The translations under genes and the position numbers were made by a program. Shown here piece after piece: positions 7,012-17,076 of a stretch of DNA of 64,000 nt (within the stretch, counting starts at the first letter, position 1; each line of letters starts with the position of its first letter). The DNA is from Mesorhizobium sp. B1-1-8 (GTDB lineage: Bacteria; Pseudomonadota; Alphaproteobacteria; Rhizobiales; Rhizobiaceae). Where the stretch lies: the NCBI RefSeq assembly GCF_006442795.2, contig NZ_CP083956.1:1364001-1428000 (forward strand), read 5' to 3'. The notes beneath the pieces were generated by a model. The model did not search any database, was not told where the DNA came from, and saw only the letters and a program-made list of their open reading frames with translations.

Positions 7012-8614
7012 CGGCGACCTCTTCCTTCTCCACGACACGCAAGGTGAAACGGAACGCGGTTCCTCCGGCAGGCATTGCCTCGGCCCAGATATGACCGCCA
7101 TGCGATTCGACGATAGTGCGGCAAATAGACAGGCCGACACCCATGCCCTGCTTCTTGGTAGTGACGAAAGGCTGGAAAAGCTGGGTGGAGACCTCCGGCG
7201 CCAGGCCAGAGCCGGTATCGATCACGCTCACCTCCACCATTCCGTCATGGCGCGCCGCGGTGGCCACGTGCAATTCCCGGCGTGGGGCGCCCTGCATCGC
7301 CTCCACCGCATTTCGCATCAGGTTGAGCAGAACCTGCTGGATCTGGATGCGGTCGGTCAGGACCAGCTCCGCGGCGGGATCAAGGTCGTAGCTGACGCGC
7401 ACGTCTGCCTCCCTGACCCCGACCAGGCCAAGGGACGAGGCCTCCTCGATAATCGCCGAGAGACGTTCGACCTGACGCTCGCTTTCGCCCCGGGCGACGA
7501 AATCCCTCAGGTGGCGGATGACGTCCCCCGCCCGCAAAGCCTGCTCGGACGCCTTCTCGACAGCGTCCCGCAACATGACCGCGTTTTCTTCCCTGCTTTT
7601 TTCGAGGAGCCGGCGGCTTCCCTTCAGATAGTTCGTGATGGCGGTCAACGGCTGGTTGATTTCATGTGCCAGCGTCGAGGCCATTTCGCCGAGGGCCGTA
7701 AACCGTGCCATGTGCAGGAGCTCCTGCTGCTGCTCCTGGATTCTGGCTTCCGCCCTGTGACGTTCGGTCAGATCGCGACAGAAGCCGGTAAAGAAACGGC
7801 CGGTGCCGGGGTGCATCTCGCCGACGGCAAGTTCCATCGGGAAGGTCGAGCCATTCTTGCGCATTCCGGTCACCGTGCGGCCGAGCCCGATGATGCGGCG
7901 CTCTCCGGTCGTCAGGTAACGCTGCACATAAGCGTCGTGCTCCTCCCGATAGGGCGAAGGCATCAGCAAACTGACATTCAGGCCGATGACTTCATTGGAC
8001 TTGTAGCCGAACAGGACTTCAGCCGCCGTGCTGAAAGATTGTATGAGACCCCGTTCGTCGATGACCACCATTGCGTCGGGCACCGTCGCCAGGATGGAAC
8101 GCAGGTGGTCTTCGCGCAACTGGAGTGCCGCGTTGGCAAACGACAGCTCGCTGACATCGGTGCCTTGGACAAAAATCGCCGTGATGCGGCCGTCCTCGGC
8201 TCTGATCGGCTGGTAGACGAAGTCCAGGATGCGTTCTTCGGCAGGTGCGTCCTGGGCGTTGCGAAGGACGACTTTGACGCCGCGGCCAACATAGGGCTCC
8301 CCGGTGTCGCTTACACGGTCCAGCAATTCGAAGAAGCCTTGACCCGCAAGCTCCGGTAAAGCCTCCCGTACCGATTTCCCGATGACCTCCCTGTGGCCAA
8401 TAAGTCGCTGATAGGCGCCATTGGTCAGTTGGAAGACGTGGCCCGGCTCGCTGAGCAGCGTCATGAAGCCCGGGGCCTGCTCGAACATAAGCGCGAGCAG
8501 CTCGTGTTCTGCCAAAGTCGCCTCGACTTCATCGTTGGCTGAGGCTGGCGCTTTACTGGTCACATACAGTCTCGGGATTTGAGAAACAGCAGCGGCCGCT
8601 GATGTAGCACTCAT
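7001..8614 (-). CDS. fixL: FixL oxygen-sensing haem histidine kinase
   Basis: 537 residues and no membrane helix, so a soluble PAS-PAS kinase like that of Bradyrhizobium rather than the membrane-bound Sinorhizobium form. PAS1 covers about 34-160. The haem PAS covers about 168-285; the proximal histidine should be His226 in [10 protein letters not shown], with the regulatory FG-loop arginines in RRIIGLGR. The phospho-acceptor is His317 in [10 protein letters not shown]. The ATPase domain has the N box ([10 protein letters not shown]), DTGSGL and GMGVGLSI. Under low oxygen the haem is deoxy and the kinase phosphorylates FixJ. A FixK box lies at 8656-8669, 42 bases before the start. Confidence 0.94.
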   Translation of the reverse strand: MSATSAAAAVSQIPRLYVTSKAPASANDEVEATLAEHELLALMFEQAPGFMTLLSEPGHVFQLTNGAYQRLIGHREVIGKSVREALPELAGQGFFELLDRVSDTGEPYVGRGVKVVLRNAQDAPAEERILDFVYQPIRAEDGRITAIFVQGTDVSELSFANAALQLREDHLRSILATVPDAMVVIDERGLIQSFSTAAEVLFGYKSNEVIGLNVSLLMPSPYREEHDAYVQRYLTTGERRIIGLGRTVTGMRKNGSTFPMELAVGEMHPGTGRFFTGFCRDLTERHRAEARIQEQQQELLHMARFTALGEMASTLAHEINQPLTAITNYLKGSRRLLEKSREENAVMLRDAVEKASEQALRAGDVIRHLRDFVARGESERQVERLSAIIEEASSLGLVGVREADVRVSYDLDPAAELVLTDRIQIQQVLLNLMRNAVEAMQGAPRRELHVATAARHDGMVEVSVIDTGSGLAPEVSTQLFQPFVTTKKQGMGVGLSICRTIVESHGGHIWAEAMPAGGTAFRFTLRVVEKEEVADDR

Positions 8615-8655
8615 CCCACGGCGCGCAAACCGTTCGGCTGAAGTCGCGGTGTCTT

Positions 8656-8669
8656 TTGACCCGTATCAA
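8656..8669 (-). promoter_or_regulatory. FixK/FNR box upstream of fixLJ (TTGACCCGTATCAA)
   Basis: Matches TTGAY-N4-RTCAA in both half-sites (TTGAC and ATCAA). It stands between the end of fixS and the fixL start, 42 bases from the fixL ATG, so it would be the only recognisable control element of fixLJ. Confidence 0.6.
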
Positions 8670-8757
8670 GGCGCCCCGAGAAAGAGAATGCAATCTGCAT
8701 GCATTCTTACCCTTCGAGCGTTATCGAGCGCCAGGGCGGCACGTGCCTTGACCTGCG

Positions 8758-8928
8758 TCAGTTCGACCGCGACGTCATTTCGTGCGGGTCGTCGCGGTCG
8801 ATGAGGATCCGCTCCGCGGCCCCGTCGAGATCTTCGTACTGACCGCTTCGCAAGGCCCACAGGAACCCGCCCAGACCCAGCGCTCCCAGGAACAGGGCTA
8901 CCGGAATGAGATAGATCAGCGTCGTCAT
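8758..8928 (-). CDS. fixS: FixS/CcoS cbb3 oxidase maturation protein
   Basis: A 56-residue protein starting MTTLIYLIPVALFLGALGL, with one membrane helix (about 4-26), then the family-typical WALRSGQYEDLDGAAERIL. CcoS is needed for haem and copper insertion into CcoN. The ATG overlaps the fixI stop by 4 bases (ATGA). It is the last gene of fixGHIS. Confidence 0.92.
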   Translation of the reverse strand: MTTLIYLIPVALFLGALGLGGFLWALRSGQYEDLDGAAERILIDRDDPHEMTSRSN

Positions 8929-11207
8929 GAGCGAGCCGCCTCGCTGAGATCGGCGCGGCGCTGGCGCAGGCCGACACCCTGCGATGCCGGTTTCACGACC
9001 CCCTGCAGCCGCATCGCGTTGGCGATGACGGCAAGCGAGGACGCCGACATCGCGATTGCGGCGATGAGCGGCGTCACATGCCCCGATATGGCGATCGGTA
9101 CGGCAAACGCGTTATAGACGATGGCGATGGCGATGTTCTGGTGGATGAGCCGCCCTGCCTTGCGCGAAATATCGAGGGCTAGAGGGAGCGCCAGCAGGCT
9201 GTCGCGCAGGAAGACGAAGTCCGCGGCCTTGCGTCCGACATCGGCCGCGGTGGCGGGAGCGATCGAGACATGCGCTGCGCCGAGCGCCGGCGTGTCGTTG
9301 AGGCCGTCACCCACCATCAGCACCTTGTGGCCGGCCCGGCTCAGCGTCTCGATCCACTCCACCTTTCCGGATGGAAGCAGCGCCGGCACGAAATTCGAGA
9401 TGCCCAACGTCCGGGCTACCTCACCACAGGCCTTTGCGGTGTCGCCGGAGAGCATCTCGACCGAAACGCCCGCATCCTTCAGCTTCTCGACAGCCGCCTT
9501 GGCGTCGGGACGCGTGGTGTCCTCGAAGGCGAAGGCTGCGACGATCCTGCCGTCTTTTGAAAGCACCGTCCCGCCATAGCCGCCTTTTTTGCCTTCGGCG
9601 CCAGTCCGGGCCTTCCACCCGGCCCATCCGCGCCTTCCCAGCCGCCATGTGCTGCCATCAGCGGTGGCCTCGATGCCAAAGCCTGGCTCTTCATGCACGG
9701 ACCCGAGCCTACCGCGAAACCCGCCATGGGCGGCTATAGCCTGCGAGAACGGATGACGCGAATGCGCGGCCATGTCCGCTGCGATTGCCAGCATCACCGG
9801 GTCGATCGACGGCGCGTTGACCAGCCTTGGCCGTCCCAATGTCAGCGTTCCTGTTTTGTCGAACACAGCCCTGTCGATCGCGGCAAGGCGCTCCATGGCG
9901 GAGCCGTCCTTGACCATGACGCCAGCCTCGAAAAGCCGGCGCGCCGCGACCACCTGCACGATCGGCACGGCAAGACCGAGCGCGCACGGGCAGGTGATGA
10001 TGAGCACGGCGATCGCGGTCGTCATCGACCGGTGCCAATCGCCCGACGCCGCCATCCAGCCAAGGAACGTTAAAAGGGCCGCCAGATGCACCACCGGCGC
10101 GTAGAGCGCGGAGACGCGGTCGGCGATCCTGCGATAGCGCGACCGGCCGCCCTCGGCGGCCTCCATCAGCCGCACCATTTCCGCCAGGAAAGAATCCTTG
10201 GCGGCGGCGGTCGCCTCCATTGTCAACGGTCCGGTGAGATTGAGCGTGCCGGCCTGGACATGTGTCCCCACACTTGCGGTCCCGGGGATGCTTTCGCCGG
10301 AAACCAGCGAGCAGTCGAGATCAGAGCTGCCGCCGAGGATGTCGCCGTCGACCGGTATGCGTTCGCCGGCCGCGATGAGCAACTGCATGCCCGGCTCGAT
10401 TTCGCCGATCGGCAAGTAGTCGCGCGCTCCGTCAGCGCCCAGGACAACGGCGCCCCGTGCCGCCAGCCTCGACAGGCCGTTGACGGCCGTCCGAGCACGC
10501 TCCCGCATCATATGGTCCAACGTCCGGCCGATCAGCAGGAAGAAGAGCAGCGACACCGATGCATCGAAATAGGCGTGCGCGCCGTGGTTTATGGTCTCGT
10601 AGAGGCTCATCGCATAGGCGAGCGACACACCCACGGCGATCGGCACGTCCATGTTCATGCGGCCATGGCGCAGGGCGTTCGCCGCCGAGCGGAAATAGAT
10701 GCCGCCGGCGAAGGCAAGCGCGGGGATGGCGATCAGCGCGGATACCCAATGAAACAGATCGCGCGTCGGCCCCTCGGCCCCGGACCAGACCGAAACCGAC
10801 AGCAGCATGATGTTGCCCGCCGCGAAACCGGTGACCGCGACGGCGCGGATCAACCCGGCAAGGGTCTGGTCTTTCTCGTGCAGCTCGGGATCGAAAAGAT
10901 GCGCTTTGTAACCCAACCGGCCGAGCCCGGCGAAAAATGGCGGGACATCGCCTCCATGCCAGCGGATCGAAACGCGTTTCGTCGACAGGTTGACGCGGAC
11001 GCTCTCGACATTTTCCAGTTTGGCAAGCGCCGTTTCGATCGTCCGGATGCAGGCCGCGCAATGGACCGTCGGCACCGACAAGTCGGTCTGGTGAATGTCA
11101 CTGCCCAAGGAACGGCTGGCCAGTTTGATCTCGTTGCTCGATGGCGGGACGGATGCGACGTCGCTTATGTCCAATGCCATCTCGGCGCCCGGTGCACAGC
11201 AGCTCAT
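8925..11207 (-). CDS. fixI: FixI/CcoI copper-exporting P1B-type ATPase
   Basis: 760 residues. The N-terminus (MSCCAPG) and a heavy-metal-associated domain with VHCAACIRTIE (about 48-58) bind copper. The membrane part carries the CPC motif in ITCPCALGLA; the catalytic loop has FDKTGTLT with the phosphorylated aspartate, and the hinge GDGLNDTPAL. About eight membrane helices are expected. It supplies copper for the binuclear centre of the cbb3 oxidase. Both ends overlap neighbours by 4 bases (fixH before, fixS after), so fixGHIS is translated as one coupled unit. Confidence 0.94.
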   Translation of the reverse strand: MSCCAPGAEMALDISDVASVPPSSNEIKLASRSLGSDIHQTDLSVPTVHCAACIRTIETALAKLENVESVRVNLSTKRVSIRWHGGDVPPFFAGLGRLGYKAHLFDPELHEKDQTLAGLIRAVAVTGFAAGNIMLLSVSVWSGAEGPTRDLFHWVSALIAIPALAFAGGIYFRSAANALRHGRMNMDVPIAVGVSLAYAMSLYETINHGAHAYFDASVSLLFFLLIGRTLDHMMRERARTAVNGLSRLAARGAVVLGADGARDYLPIGEIEPGMQLLIAAGERIPVDGDILGGSSDLDCSLVSGESIPGTASVGTHVQAGTLNLTGPLTMEATAAAKDSFLAEMVRLMEAAEGGRSRYRRIADRVSALYAPVVHLAALLTFLGWMAASGDWHRSMTTAIAVLIITCPCALGLAVPIVQVVAARRLFEAGVMVKDGSAMERLAAIDRAVFDKTGTLTLGRPRLVNAPSIDPVMLAIAADMAAHSRHPFSQAIAAHGGFRGRLGSVHEEPGFGIEATADGSTWRLGRRGWAGWKARTGAEGKKGGYGGTVLSKDGRIVAAFAFEDTTRPDAKAAVEKLKDAGVSVEMLSGDTAKACGEVARTLGISNFVPALLPSGKVEWIETLSRAGHKVLMVGDGLNDTPALGAAHVSIAPATAADVGRKAADFVFLRDSLLALPLALDISRKAGRLIHQNIAIAIVYNAFAVPIAISGHVTPLIAAIAMSASSLAVIANAMRLQGVVKPASQGVGLRQRRADLSEAARS

Positions 11208-11716
11208 TGCAGCGCACCCTTGGAAATGATGATGCGACGCACGTCGCGGTAGGGTGCCGCCAGGCCCGCATCGGCATCGACCTCGACGATCCAGACGCCA
11301 TCCTTCGGAGTATGCCTGGCGGCAAATTCCCGGGATGCATCAGGATTTGCGGACACCGCCGACAGAATGACGGCCTGATCCTGCGCCTCATACGCGGGAT
11401 GACGAAACAGCACCTTGACGCTGTGGATGGGGACCGGCTTGCCGGCGGCATCGCGCAGGCCGTAGCGGACCTCGCCTGCGGCGATGGTCAGCTTGCCCGT
11501 CCAGCCAAGTGCTGCTTGCGCGCGACCCTCCTTGGCCTTCTCGTTGAATTGCTGGCTGGCCACATAGGTGTTTTCAACGACGAGACCGGTCCAGCTCGTG
11601 CCGGCCAGCGTCGCCATGGTCACGTTGACCCCGATCACGACGCCGAAGAAGGCAACAATGGTGAGCAGCATGTGCCTGCCGGTGAACTCCCGGACTTTCT
11701 GCGGAGGGGTGTTCAT
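11204..11716 (-). CDS. fixH: FixH/CcoH cbb3 oxidase assembly protein
   Basis: 170 residues with one membrane helix (about 15-38; GRHMLLTIVAFFGVVIGVN) and a periplasmic domain containing NTYVASQQFNEKA, typical of FixH. It interacts with the oxidase during assembly. Start and stop each overlap the neighbouring gene by 4 bases. Confidence 0.92.
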   Translation of the reverse strand: MNTPPQKVREFTGRHMLLTIVAFFGVVIGVNVTMATLAGTSWTGLVVENTYVASQQFNEKAKEGRAQAALGWTGKLTIAAGEVRYGLRDAAGKPVPIHSVKVLFRHPAYEAQDQAVILSAVSANPDASREFAARHTPKDGVWIVEVDADAGLAAPYRDVRRIIISKGALQ

Positions 11717-13284
11717 CTGGCGATCTCCGGTGCGTTGAACATTGCCGTGTATTCGGCGGACTCGACGCCGGCCTGATCCGCGATCCGGAACTTGAAGCTC
11801 ATTGCAGCGCCGTCGATCTTGTTCCGCGGTTGGCGCACATAGACTTTGAGCACCTTCAGCCGGTCGGGTTCGACAAGCGTCGTAAATGACGTGGCGGCAG
11901 CAAGATCGTTGCCGACGGCGCTCATCTCGGCGCCCGGCAAGCCCTGCAGGCTGACGACGATCGTCCTCGGCTCCGGGATCATGTTCAGCAGCTTGAGAGT
12001 GTATCCGTTGCGGATCGAACCGTCGGACAGCGTGACGAATTGCGGGTTGCGGTCATGCAGCACGTTCAGCTCGAGCCGCTCTCGCGTGAGCAGCGAGTAG
12101 AGGAGGGCCAGCCCCACCGCCAACCATGAGGCAAGATAGATGTAGGTGCGCAGCCGGAAGATCTTGCGCAGGTGGAAGTGTGCCAACCCTTCTGAGAAGG
12201 CGCCGTCGGCGGTCCGCACGAGCGCCGGGTTTACCGGGGCGGTTCCGCCGGCGGTCGCAAGCGCCATGTTTGTGTTGTAGTCCGAAAGCGTCGCGTAGGA
12301 GATCAGCCCGCGCTCCCTGCCGAGCTTGTCCATGATGCTGTCGCAGGCGTCAATGCAGAGCGCGCAGGTGATGCATTCGAGCTGCTGACCGTCGCGGATA
12401 TCGATGCCCATCGGGCAGACGGCGACGCAAGCATTACAATCCACGCAGTCGCCGACCGGCTGTCCGGCGGCAACGGCCTTCTTGGCATGACGCGAGCGCG
12501 GCTCGCCGCGCCAGTCGTTATAGGTGACGGTAAGCGAATTCTCGTCCAGCATGGCCGCCTGAATGCGCGGCCACGGACACATGTAGGTGCAGACCTGCTC
12601 GCGCATCAGTCCGCCGAACGTGTAGGTGGTCGCCGTCAGGACGCCGATGGTCGCATAGGCGACCGGGGCGCCGGTACCCTGAAAGACCTCGAGTGCCAGT
12701 GTCGGCGCATCGGCGAAATAGAAGATCCAGGCGCCGCCCGTGGCGGCCGCGATGAGCAGCCAAATGGCATGCTTGCTCGCCCGCAGCGCCAGCTTGCGCG
12801 CCGTCCACGGGGCCGCGTCGAGCTTCATGCGGGCATTGCGGTCGCCCTCGATCGCACGCTCGACCACCAGGAACAGATCGACCCAGACGGTCTGCGGGCA
12901 GGTATAGCCGCACCAGGCGCGTCCGACTGTCGATGTGATCAGGAACAGCCCAATTCCAGCCATCATGAGAAGACCGGCGACGTAGTAGAATTCCTGCGGC
13001 CAGATCTCGACGAAGAAGAAATAGAACCGACGGTTGGCAAGATCGAGCAGCACGGCCTGATCCGGGGCGAACGGCCCGCGGTCCCACCGCAGCCACGGCG
13101 CCAGGTAGTAGATGCCCAGCGTGATCGCCATCACCAGCCATTTGAACTGACGAAAGCGGCCGGAGGCGCGCTTCGGGAAGATCTTCTTGCGCGCGGCGTA
13201 GAGCGGCTGCCGCGTCCTGGCGGAGTTGACTGCTTCTGCCTCGAGCCGTTCTATCTGCGCTTGATCGAGCACCTGCATCTCCAC
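11713..13284 (-). CDS. fixG: FixG/CcoG polyferredoxin, cbb3 copper-centre assembly
   Basis: 523 residues with about five membrane helices, a membrane-adjacent CGYTCPQTVW motif (about 125-134) and CTYMCPWPRIQ (about 232-242). Two 4Fe-4S clusters are formed by Cys280/283/286/290 and Cys304/307/310/314. The C-terminal 130 residues form an Ig-like periplasmic domain. CcoG reduces copper for delivery to the oxidase. This is the first gene of fixGHIS; a FixK box (13346-13359) stands 62 bases upstream. Confidence 0.94.
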   Translation of the reverse strand: MEMQVLDQAQIERLEAEAVNSARTRQPLYAARKKIFPKRASGRFRQFKWLVMAITLGIYYLAPWLRWDRGPFAPDQAVLLDLANRRFYFFFVEIWPQEFYYVAGLLMMAGIGLFLITSTVGRAWCGYTCPQTVWVDLFLVVERAIEGDRNARMKLDAAPWTARKLALRASKHAIWLLIAAATGGAWIFYFADAPTLALEVFQGTGAPVAYATIGVLTATTYTFGGLMREQVCTYMCPWPRIQAAMLDENSLTVTYNDWRGEPRSRHAKKAVAAGQPVGDCVDCNACVAVCPMGIDIRDGQQLECITCALCIDACDSIMDKLGRERGLISYATLSDYNTNMALATAGGTAPVNPALVRTADGAFSEGLAHFHLRKIFRLRTYIYLASWLAVGLALLYSLLTRERLELNVLHDRNPQFVTLSDGSIRNGYTLKLLNMIPEPRTIVVSLQGLPGAEMSAVGNDLAAATSFTTLVEPDRLKVLKVYVRQPRNKIDGAAMSFKFRIADQAGVESAEYTAMFNAPEIAR

Positions 13285-13345
13285 TGGCGGCGAGCGGGGA
13301 CGCCGCCTTGTCGGTCAGTGTTGTCGCAAGTCACGCCGGACTGCG

Positions 13346-13359
13346 TTGATGCAGGTCAA
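13346..13359 (-). promoter_or_regulatory. FixK/FNR box of fixGHIS (TTGATGCAGGTCAA)
   Basis: TTGAT-N4-GTCAA, 62 bases upstream of the fixG start, a position that fits class II activation with a short leader. Confidence 0.8.
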
Positions 13360-13380
13360 AATCCGGCGCGCGGAACAAGT

Positions 13381-13404
13381 CGAGGCCCGGCATGCCGGGC
13401 CTCG
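13381..13404 (-). terminator. Hairpin terminator after fixNOQP
   Basis: A perfect 24-base palindrome (arms CGAGGCCCGGCA and TGCCGGGCCTCG) lies 40 bases after the fixP stop and is followed on the minus strand by ACTTGTT. It separates the fixNOQP transcript from the fixG promoter. Confidence 0.65.
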
Positions 13405-13443
13405 TCGCTTGGTCGGCCGGGGGCCGAGAATAGGCCCCGCTTC

Positions 13444-14307
13444 CTATTCTCCACCGCCAAGCGAATGGACGTAGACCGCCAATTCCTTGACCGTGGTCTG
13501 GCCAAGTCGCCCGATCCAGGCCGGCATGACGCCGTGTTTGGGCGCCCGGACCTGAGCGGCAATAGCCGCCTCACCGGACCCGTACAGCCAGATCGCGTCC
13601 GTTAGATCAGGCGCGCCGAATTCCCTATTGCCCTTGGCTTTCTCGCCGTGACAGGCCACGCAATTTTCGGCAAAAATCTTGGCGCCGGGCTCGACCAGGC
13701 TGGCATCCCGAACAGGGCCCGAAAGGCTGGCCACATAGGTGCTGACCTGAGTGATCTGTTCGGGCTGAAGGACCTCGACGAAGGCAGGCATCTCCGACTG
13801 CCTGGTGTCCGGGTCCGAGGCAAAGCGGATGCCGTGCGTGATCGTCTGCCGGATCTGGTCCGCCGTTCCGCCCCAAAGCCAGTCGTCGTCATCGAGGTTG
13901 GGGAAGCCTTTCGACCCTTGAGCGCCCGAGCCGTGGCATTGCACGCAATTGACCTTGAAAGCCGCTCCGCCGGCCGCGACCGCGAACTCGCGCAACGCGT
14001 CGTCGGCTGCAATTTCCGAAACCGTCTTGGACTGTATCGCCGTGACATACTTGGCTTTGGCGGCTTCCGCGGCAGCCAGTTCGTTCTTGACGTCATTGCG
14101 GCTGGAGAAGCCCAGCACGCCCCTGCTGGCGGAGGTAAGCATCGGCCATGCCGGATAGGCGATGGTGTAAGCGATCGCCCAGGCGATGGTGACGTAGAAG
14201 GTTGTCACCCACCATCTCGGCAACGGATTGTTGAGTTCCCTTATCCCGTCCCATTCGTGACCGGTTGTCGAAATGCCCGAGATTTCGTCGATATGCTCGT
14301 TGCTCAT
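13444..14307 (-). CDS. fixP: FixP/CcoP dihaem cytochrome c subunit of cbb3 oxidase
   Basis: 287 residues: an N-terminal membrane anchor (about 32-56) and two cytochrome c domains with haem sites CVQCH (121-125) and CVACH (216-220). Axial methionines are likely in EMPAF and GVMPAW. It passes electrons from bc1-reduced cytochrome c to FixO/FixN. It starts 2 bases after fixQ. Confidence 0.95.
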   Translation of the reverse strand: MSNEHIDEISGISTTGHEWDGIRELNNPLPRWWVTTFYVTIAWAIAYTIAYPAWPMLTSASRGVLGFSSRNDVKNELAAAEAAKAKYVTAIQSKTVSEIAADDALREFAVAAGGAAFKVNCVQCHGSGAQGSKGFPNLDDDDWLWGGTADQIRQTITHGIRFASDPDTRQSEMPAFVEVLQPEQITQVSTYVASLSGPVRDASLVEPGAKIFAENCVACHGEKAKGNREFGAPDLTDAIWLYGSGEAAIAAQVRAPKHGVMPAWIGRLGQTTVKELAVYVHSLGGGE

Positions 14308-14309
14308 GA

Positions 14310-14459
14310 TCAGTCGTCCTCGAGGGGGATCCGGGCAGCTTGATCAGCTTGCGCCCGGCCGCCAGGACGCAGGGCGAAGGCGATGCAGCCGACAAAAAAC
14401 AGCGCCATGGCGAGCAGGCCCCAGCTGTCGGCGAATTCCCGCATCAGATTGTAATCCAT
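14310..14459 (-). CDS. fixQ: FixQ/CcoQ small subunit of cbb3 oxidase
   Basis: 49 residues starting MDYNLMREFADSWGLL, with one membrane helix (about 13-31) and a short polar tail ending LEDD. CcoQ stabilises the CcoNOP complex. It lies in the canonical N-O-Q-P order, 11 bases after fixO and 2 before fixP. Confidence 0.93.
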   Translation of the reverse strand: MDYNLMREFADSWGLLAMALFFVGCIAFALRPGGRAQADQAARIPLEDD

Positions 14460-14470
14460 GGTCATCCCCT

Positions 14471-15202
14471 TCAGCGGTAGCCGGCGGCTTCGTCGTAATT
14501 CTTGAAATCTACCAGCGTGCCGAGCATCTGCAGGTAGGCCACCAGCGCATCCATTTCGGTCACCTGCTGCGGATTGCCGTCGAAGTCGCCGGTCTTGGCC
14601 TTCGGATAGCGGGCTTCCAGGCCGGATGTGTCGGCGTTGGGATCGGCTTGTGCCATCAGGTCGGCATTGGCGTGGGCGATCATGTCGTCGCTGTAGGGCA
14701 CGCCGACGCGACGGTTGGCGACGAGGTGCGTGGAGAAATCCTTCACCTCGATCGGCGTGTCCTTCAGGAAGGCATAGCTCGGCATGATGGATTCCGGCAC
14801 GACGGAGCGCGGGTCGCTAAGATGCTGGACGTGCCAGCCGTTGGAATAGCGGTCGCCGACGCGCGCAAGGTCCGGACCGGTGCGTTTGGACCCCCATTGG
14901 AAGGGATGGTCGTACATCGACTCGGCCGCCAGGCTGTAATGGCCGTAGCGCTCCACCTCGTCGCGGAAAGGCCTGATCATCTGGCTGTGGCAGAGATAGC
15001 ATCCCTCGCGCACATAGATGTTGCGTCCGGCGAGTTCGAGCGGCGAGTAGGGCCGCATGCCTTCGACCTTCTCGATGGTGTTATCGAGGTAGAAGAGCGG
15101 CGCGATCTCGACAATGCCGCCAACGGTCACGACCAGCAGGGAGCCGACGAGGAGAAGCGTGGCGTTCCTCTCGATAAGCGCGTGTTTGTCCATCAGGCCC
15201 AT
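14471..15202 (-). CDS. fixO: FixO/CcoO monohaem cytochrome c subunit of cbb3 oxidase
   Basis: 243 residues from the ATG at 15202 ([17 protein letters not shown]); the open frame extends into fixN but that part is not homologous. One N-terminal helix (about 14-36) anchors it, and the haem site is CYLCH at 68-72 in the family signature [15 protein letters not shown]. It is the second subunit of the high-affinity terminal oxidase. Confidence 0.95.
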   Translation of the reverse strand: MGLMDKHALIERNATLLLVGSLLVVTVGGIVEIAPLFYLDNTIEKVEGMRPYSPLELAGRNIYVREGCYLCHSQMIRPFRDEVERYGHYSLAAESMYDHPFQWGSKRTGPDLARVGDRYSNGWHVQHLSDPRSVVPESIMPSYAFLKDTPIEVKDFSTHLVANRRVGVPYSDDMIAHANADLMAQADPNADTSGLEARYPKAKTGDFDGNPQQVTEMDALVAYLQMLGTLVDFKNYDEAAGYR

Positions 15203-15212
15203 GTCTGGCTCC

Positions 15213-16820
15213 TTATTCGGCAGGCTGGAACACGGGCACCGAGCCCGGCATCGGTTGTTCTTCACGCTGATAGCCGAGGATGGTCATGGTGACGTTCCAG
15301 GCCATGACCAGCATGCCGGAGAGATACATGGCGCCGCCGGCGGCGCGCATGATGTAGTAGGGATGCATGGCGGCGACGGTTTCGGCGAAGGAGTAGACCA
15401 GGAAGCCCTGCTCGTCGTATTCGCGCCACATCAGGCCCTGCATGATGCCGGAAACCCACATGACCGCGGCGTAGACAACGATGCCGAGCGTCGCCAGCCA
15501 GAAGTGCCAGGTGACGAGGCGCAGCGAATAAAGCCGTTCGCGGTTCCACAGTTTCGGCACCATGTAGTAGATCGCGCCGAAGGTGATCAGGCCGACCCAG
15601 CCGAGCGCGCCCGAGTGGACATGGCCGATCGTCCAGTCGGTGTAGTGCGAGAGCGAGTTGACCGCCTTGATCGACATCATCGGGCCCTCGAAGGTCGACA
15701 TGCCGTAGAAGGCGATGGCCGCCACCATCATGCGAATGATCGGGTCGGTGCGGATCTTGTCCCAGGCGCCGGAGAGCGTCATCAGGCCGTTGATCATGCC
15801 GCCCCATGACGGCATCCACAGCATGATCGAGAACACCATCCCAAGCGTCTGCGCCCAGTCGGGCAGGGCGGTGTAGTGGAGGTGGTGCGGCCCGGCCCAG
15901 ATATAAAGGAAGATCAGCGCCCAAAAGTGGATGATCGACAGGCGGTACGAATAAACCGGTCGGTTCGCCTGTTTCGGGACAAAGTAATACATCATGCCGA
16001 GGAAGCCGGCGGTGAGGAAGAAGCCGACGGCATTGTGACCGTACCACCACTGCGTCAGCGCGTCCTGGACGCCCGAGAAGGCCGAATAGCTCTTCGAGCC
16101 GAGGAACGAAGCGGGCATCGATAAATTGTTGACCACATGCAGCATCGCGATGGTCACGATGAAGGAGAGGTAGAACCAGTTGGCGACGTAGATGTGCGGT
16201 TCCTTGCGCTTCAATATGGTGCCTAGGAACAGGACCAGATAGGCGACCCAGACGATGGTCAGCCAGATGTCGACATACCATTCGGGCTCGGCATATTCGC
16301 GGCTCTCGGTAATGCCCAGCAGGTAGCCCGTCGCCGCCATGACGATGAAGAGCTGATAACCCCAGAACACGAACCAGGCGAGATTGCCGCCGAAAAGCCG
16401 GGCACGGCACGTGCGCTGGACGACATAGAGCGAGGTGCAAAGAAGCGCATTGCCGCCGAAGGCGAAGACGACGCCGGAGGTATGAACCGGTCGCAATCGG
16501 CCGAAATTGAACCAGGGCTGAACGTCGAGTTGAGGATAGGCGAGCTGTAACGCGATGACCACGCCGACCAGCATGCCGACGACGCCCCAAAACACGGTTG
16601 CAATCGCACCGTAGCGAATGGGGCCATCCATGTAGGCAGAGGGATCAATCGGGGCCGTCTTCAAATCCGAATTGCGCAGCAGGACCGCCGTGAAGCCAGC
16701 CAGGGTAAAAAACAGCACCCACATATGCTGCCGGAACGGCACGTCCACGCCGAAACCGGCCGCCACCAGGGCCGCAAACGCGAACAAGCTTAGGAGGACA
16801 ATTTCTGTGCCGAATTTCAT
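15213..16820 (-). CDS. fixN: FixN/CcoN catalytic subunit of cbb3 cytochrome c oxidase
   Basis: 535 residues with about 12 membrane helices. Haem and copper histidines are in [40 protein letters not shown] and the paired histidines of [13 protein letters not shown]. The catalytic tyrosine of cbb3 enzymes is expected in the YGMSTFEGP helix. It reduces oxygen to water at very low oxygen, as required for microaerobic life and symbiotic nitrogen fixation. It is first in fixNOQP, 77 bases from a FixK box. Confidence 0.96.
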   Translation of the reverse strand: MKFGTEIVLLSLFAFAALVAAGFGVDVPFRQHMWVLFFTLAGFTAVLLRNSDLKTAPIDPSAYMDGPIRYGAIATVFWGVVGMLVGVVIALQLAYPQLDVQPWFNFGRLRPVHTSGVVFAFGGNALLCTSLYVVQRTCRARLFGGNLAWFVFWGYQLFIVMAATGYLLGITESREYAEPEWYVDIWLTIVWVAYLVLFLGTILKRKEPHIYVANWFYLSFIVTIAMLHVVNNLSMPASFLGSKSYSAFSGVQDALTQWWYGHNAVGFFLTAGFLGMMYYFVPKQANRPVYSYRLSIIHFWALIFLYIWAGPHHLHYTALPDWAQTLGMVFSIMLWMPSWGGMINGLMTLSGAWDKIRTDPIIRMMVAAIAFYGMSTFEGPMMSIKAVNSLSHYTDWTIGHVHSGALGWVGLITFGAIYYMVPKLWNRERLYSLRLVTWHFWLATLGIVVYAAVMWVSGIMQGLMWREYDEQGFLVYSFAETVAAMHPYYIMRAAGGAMYLSGMLVMAWNVTMTILGYQREEQPMPGSVPVFQPAE

Positions 16821-16896
16821 GAGGCAGCCCCGAGTGCGAAACCGATGTGCGGGATGTGATCGTTCGCATCAATTCCGCAGCCGGCGGCCAGACGCC

Positions 16897-16910
16897 TTGA
16901 TCCAGGTCAA
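16897..16910 (-). promoter_or_regulatory. FixK/FNR box of fixNOQP (TTGATCCAGGTCAA)
   Basis: TTGAT-N4-GTCAA, 77 bases upstream of the fixN ATG. The core CAGGTCAA is shared with the fixG box, consistent with coregulation of the two operons. Confidence 0.8.
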
Positions 16911-17045
16911 AGTCCGGGCTTTGCCCACTCGGACAATCTTGGCGCATCGCGGAGCCTGTCGCTCGGCCATTGCATCCCCCTTGGTCAGATGCCGCCGGAC
17001 GCACCACTAATCTCGCCAGGGTCGCGGGCGTTCGTTCCAGACACC

Positions 17046-17059
17046 TTGATCAAAATCAA
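17046..17059 (+). promoter_or_regulatory. FixK/FNR box of the hemN remnant (TTGATCAAAATCAA)
   Basis: A perfect TTGAT-N4-ATCAA dyad, 17 bases before the hemN ATG at 17077 (35 before an alternative ATG at 17095). It remains intact although the gene behind it is truncated. Confidence 0.7.
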
Positions 17060-17076
17060 AGCTCCGGTGACGAGAC

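Noticed and set aside
6956..8359. A 467-codon plus-strand frame opposite fixL
   Set aside because: FixL is complete on the minus strand with PAS, haem and kinase motifs.
8749..8762. TTGACCTGCGTCAG as a further FixK box
   Set aside because: It overlaps the fixS stop, its right half-site is imperfect, and the better box at 8656 already serves fixL.
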